DNA of 6,714 bases, taken from assembly GCA_013698055.1 (NCBI GenBank), contig JACCVS010000153.1:1-6714 (forward strand), given 5' to 3'. The notes beneath the pieces are model-generated. The model saw only the letters and a list, made by a program, of their open reading frames with translations. It was not told where the DNA came from and ran no database searches. This DNA comes from Acidobacteriota bacterium (GTDB lineage Bacteria; Acidobacteriota; Blastocatellia; Pyrinomonadales; Pyrinomonadaceae). Positions 5,191-6,714 of the stretch are shown piece by piece; position 1 is the stretch's first letter, and the number at the start of each line of letters is the position of its first letter. Both the position numbers and the translations under genes were made by a program.

Positions 5191-6714
5191 TCAAGCCGCA
5201 GTCATTACTTCCGCGTGGAGCTTTGACACTAACGACATGCGCCAGGCGGCTTCAAGCTCGGCGACGGGGAGACTGATAACTTCTTCACCGTCCGCTTTGA
5301 TGCTCAAACGCTTGCCTCCCGTACGCCCCAGAATTGTGAACGGGCAATTCGCGCGTTGGGCGATCTCTTCTATTTGTTCGAGCGTGTCTTCACCGAAGCT
5401 GATGATGATGCGCGAGGGCGATTCGCTAAAAAGTAGCGCCTGAATGCCAAGCGTTCCCGCGAGGTCAACTTCCGCACCGATTGCTTCACGATTGAGCGAT
5501 GAAAAGCAGCATTCGGCCAGAGCGATGGACAGCCCGCCGTCCGAGCAATCGTGAGCCGAGCGAAGCAAGCCGCTTTCAGCCGCGCGCAGACAGGTCGCCT
5601 GCACGCTTTTTTCAAGATCAAGATCAAGCGCGGGCACGCGCCCTTCATGGATCATCTCGCCCGTCGTTCGGCCTTCGATAGTCGCGGCATATTCGCTGAT
5701 GGAAAGATCGTCATCCGTCGTTCCCAGAAGCGCGATGATGTCTCCCGCAGCTTTGAAGCCATGCTGAACGACGCGGCGCACGTCTTCGATCAGTCCGACC
5801 ATGCCGATGACGGGCGTGGGCAGGATGCCGCGTCCTTCCGTCTCGTTATAGAAAGAAACGTTGCCGGAGACGACGGGAGTATTAAACGCCCTGCACGCTT
5901 CAGCAATGCCGTCTATCACTTCCGAGAAAGACCACATCACTTCGGGGCGTTCTGGCGAAGCGAAGTTCAGGCAATTCGTGATGGCGATGGGTCGCGCTCC
6001 AACGCAGACGACGTTGCGTGCGGCTTCGGCGACGATGAGACGCGCACCCTCGCGCGGGTTGGCGGCGCAGTATCGCCCGTTGCCGTCCAGACACATCGCC
6101 AAGGCGCGGCGAGTCTCCTTGATTCGCACGACCGCAGCGTCCGCGCCCGGCATGACCACCGTGTTCGTCCTGACCATGTGATCGTACTGGCGATAGACCC
6201 ACTCTTTCGACGCGATGTTCGGCGCGGAGACGAGACGCAGCAACGATTCATTAAGTCTGGAGTCTGGAGTCTGGAGTCTGGAGTCTGAAGACAAAGCACT
6301 GTTTTCTTGAAAGATTGGTGCGGTGGGCGGCGCGGGCTGAATGACATCCAGACCTCCGCCAACGCTGATGCCTTCATCCCTCACGCTGCTGCCCTCATCC
6401 CTGCTCTTCATCGGGCGTGTGTAAAGCGGGGCTTCGTCCGTGAGCGCGCTGACGGGAATGTCGGCCACCGTCTCGTTATTGTGAATCACGAGCATGTTGT
6501 TACCATCGCGGACTCTGCCGATGACGACCGCATCCAAATCCCACTTGCGAAAGATATCCACGACCTCGCGCTCTCTGCCTCTGTGCGCGACAATCAGCAT
6601 TCGCTCCTGCGACTCCGACAGCAGCATCTCGTAAGCGGTCATTCCCTGCTCGCGCTGCGGAACGAGAGAGAGATCAAGCTCGATCCCTGTTCCGGCGCGC
6701 GCCGCCATCTCGCA
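5191..6714 (-). CDS. purL: Phosphoribosylformylglycinamidine synthase, PurL subunit (N-terminus cut by window edge)
   Basis: The ATP-dependent FGAM synthase of purine synthesis (FGAR plus glutamine to FGAM), cytosolic, normally working with PurQ and PurS. The last 507 codons are present; the start is beyond the right edge. Numbering from the Met at 6708, motifs are EMAARAGTGIELDLSLVPQR (ending at 19), YEMLLSESQERML (26-38), PNIASKEWVYRQYDHMVRTN (163-182), DAAVVRIK (190-197), EAARNVVCVGARPIAITNCL (228-247), SGNVSFYNET (281-290), PTPVIGMVGLIEDV (297-310) and DCSDGGLSIALAE (387-399). These are the ATP-binding and substrate-binding segments of the AIR-synthase-like domains, all intact. The linker at about 100-155 is unusually long and repetitive, because it contains two heptad arrays in frame. 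Purine-repressor control cannot be judged without the 5' end. No purQ or purF is in view. Confidence 0.96.
   Translation of the reverse strand, partial: CEMAARAGTGIELDLSLVPQREQGMTAYEMLLSESQERMLIVAHRGREREVVDIFRKWDLDAVVIGRVRDGNNMLVIHNNETVADIPVSALTDEAPLYTRPMKSRDEGSSVRDEGISVGGGLDVIQPAPPTAPIFQENSALSSDSRLQTPDSRLNESLLRLVSAPNIASKEWVYRQYDHMVRTNTVVMPGADAAVVRIKETRRALAMCLDGNGRYCAANPREGARLIVAEAARNVVCVGARPIAITNCLNFASPERPEVMWSFSEVIDGIAEACRAFNTPVVSGNVSFYNETEGRGILPTPVIGMVGLIEDVRRVVQHGFKAAGDIIALLGTTDDDLSISEYAATIEGRTTGEMIHEGRVPALDLDLEKSVQATCLRAAESGLLRSAHDCSDGGLSIALAECCFSSLNREAIGAEVDLAGTLGIQALLFSESPSRIIISFGEDTLEQIEEIAQRANCPFTILGRTGGKRLSIKADGEEVISLPVAELEAAWRMSLVSKLHAEVMTAA
6254..6288. repeat. AGTCTGG heptad array inside purL
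   Basis: Five tandem 7-bp units, four exact AGTCTGG and a fifth AGTCTGA. On the coding strand they encode the repetitive peptide SDSRLQTPDSRLN in the PurL linker. The unit, rotated to CTGGAGT, differs by one base from the CAGGAGT unit of the array after the aldolase gene. The CCAGACT unit read by the ribosome has no stop codon in any frame. Confidence 0.9.
6374..6401. repeat. Degenerate TCATCCC heptad array inside purL
   Basis: Two exact TCATCCC units (6374-6380 and 6395-6401) are separated by 14 bases, two heptad lengths. The intervening units, TCACGCT and GCTGCCC, look like decayed copies. They encode DEGSSVRDEG in the PurL linker. The same unit forms the big inverted array at 3993-4093. 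Confidence 0.65.

Noticed and set aside
5551..6288. 245-codon open frame on the plus strand opposite purL
   Set aside because: It lies antisense to a convincing PurL coding sequence, shows no protein family pattern and is Arg/His/Asp rich as expected of an antisense shadow.
5967..6377. 136-codon minus-strand frame inside purL
   Set aside because: It is a shifted-frame shadow of PurL, with Arg/Ser-rich composition and no recognisable motif.

Overview
The window looks like a chromosomal piece of a bacterium, most likely an acidobacterium and perhaps class Blastocatellia. This is inferred from three things: the style of the DUF3857/transglutaminase remnant, the FbaB-type aldolase, and intergenic spaces filled with short heptanucleotide repeat arrays. 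No rRNA or other phylogenetic marker is present, so the assignment is tentative. Almost everything is read from the minus strand. The only plus-strand coding sequence is a decayed gene fragment.

Layout from left to right: (1) 1-197, N-terminal part of an ECF sigma factor running off the left edge, with a candidate promoter and palindrome upstream; (2) 305-955, a membrane fatty acid hydroxylase/sterol desaturase family protein with four histidine clusters; (3) 956-1283, non-coding, containing a hairpin and an inverted pair of heptad arrays; (4) 1284-2384, a complete class I (FbaB/DhnA-type) fructose-bisphosphate aldolase with a strong ribosome binding site and an extended -10 promoter candidate; (5) 2603-3058, a plus-strand C-terminal remnant of a DUF3857 transglutaminase-like protein; (6) 3060-3128, heptad arrays between convergent genes; (7) 3139-3987, a fold-type IV PLP enzyme (aminodeoxychorismate lyase or branched-chain/D-amino acid aminotransferase-like); (8) 3993-4093, a near-perfect inverted pair of TCATCCC heptad arrays; (9) 4100-4636, a secreted protein that may have a YbjN-like fold; (10) 4688-5138, an overlapping RelE/ParE toxin and Phd-like antitoxin pair; (11) 5191-6714, the C-terminal two thirds of PurL (FGAM synthase), running off the right edge.

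The genes do not form one pathway. PurL (purine synthesis), the aldolase (glycolysis/gluconeogenesis) and the PLP enzyme (amino acid or folate metabolism) are housekeeping functions. The toxin-antitoxin pair sits just behind purL as an accessory insertion.

The most unusual content is a dispersed family of 7-bp tandem repeats. Three intergenic arrays each lie 5 to 10 bases after the stop codon of a minus-strand gene and each is arranged as an inverted pair able to fold into a hairpin. Two further arrays lie inside purL, in frame, in the variable linker between its two halves, where they encode repetitive peptide.
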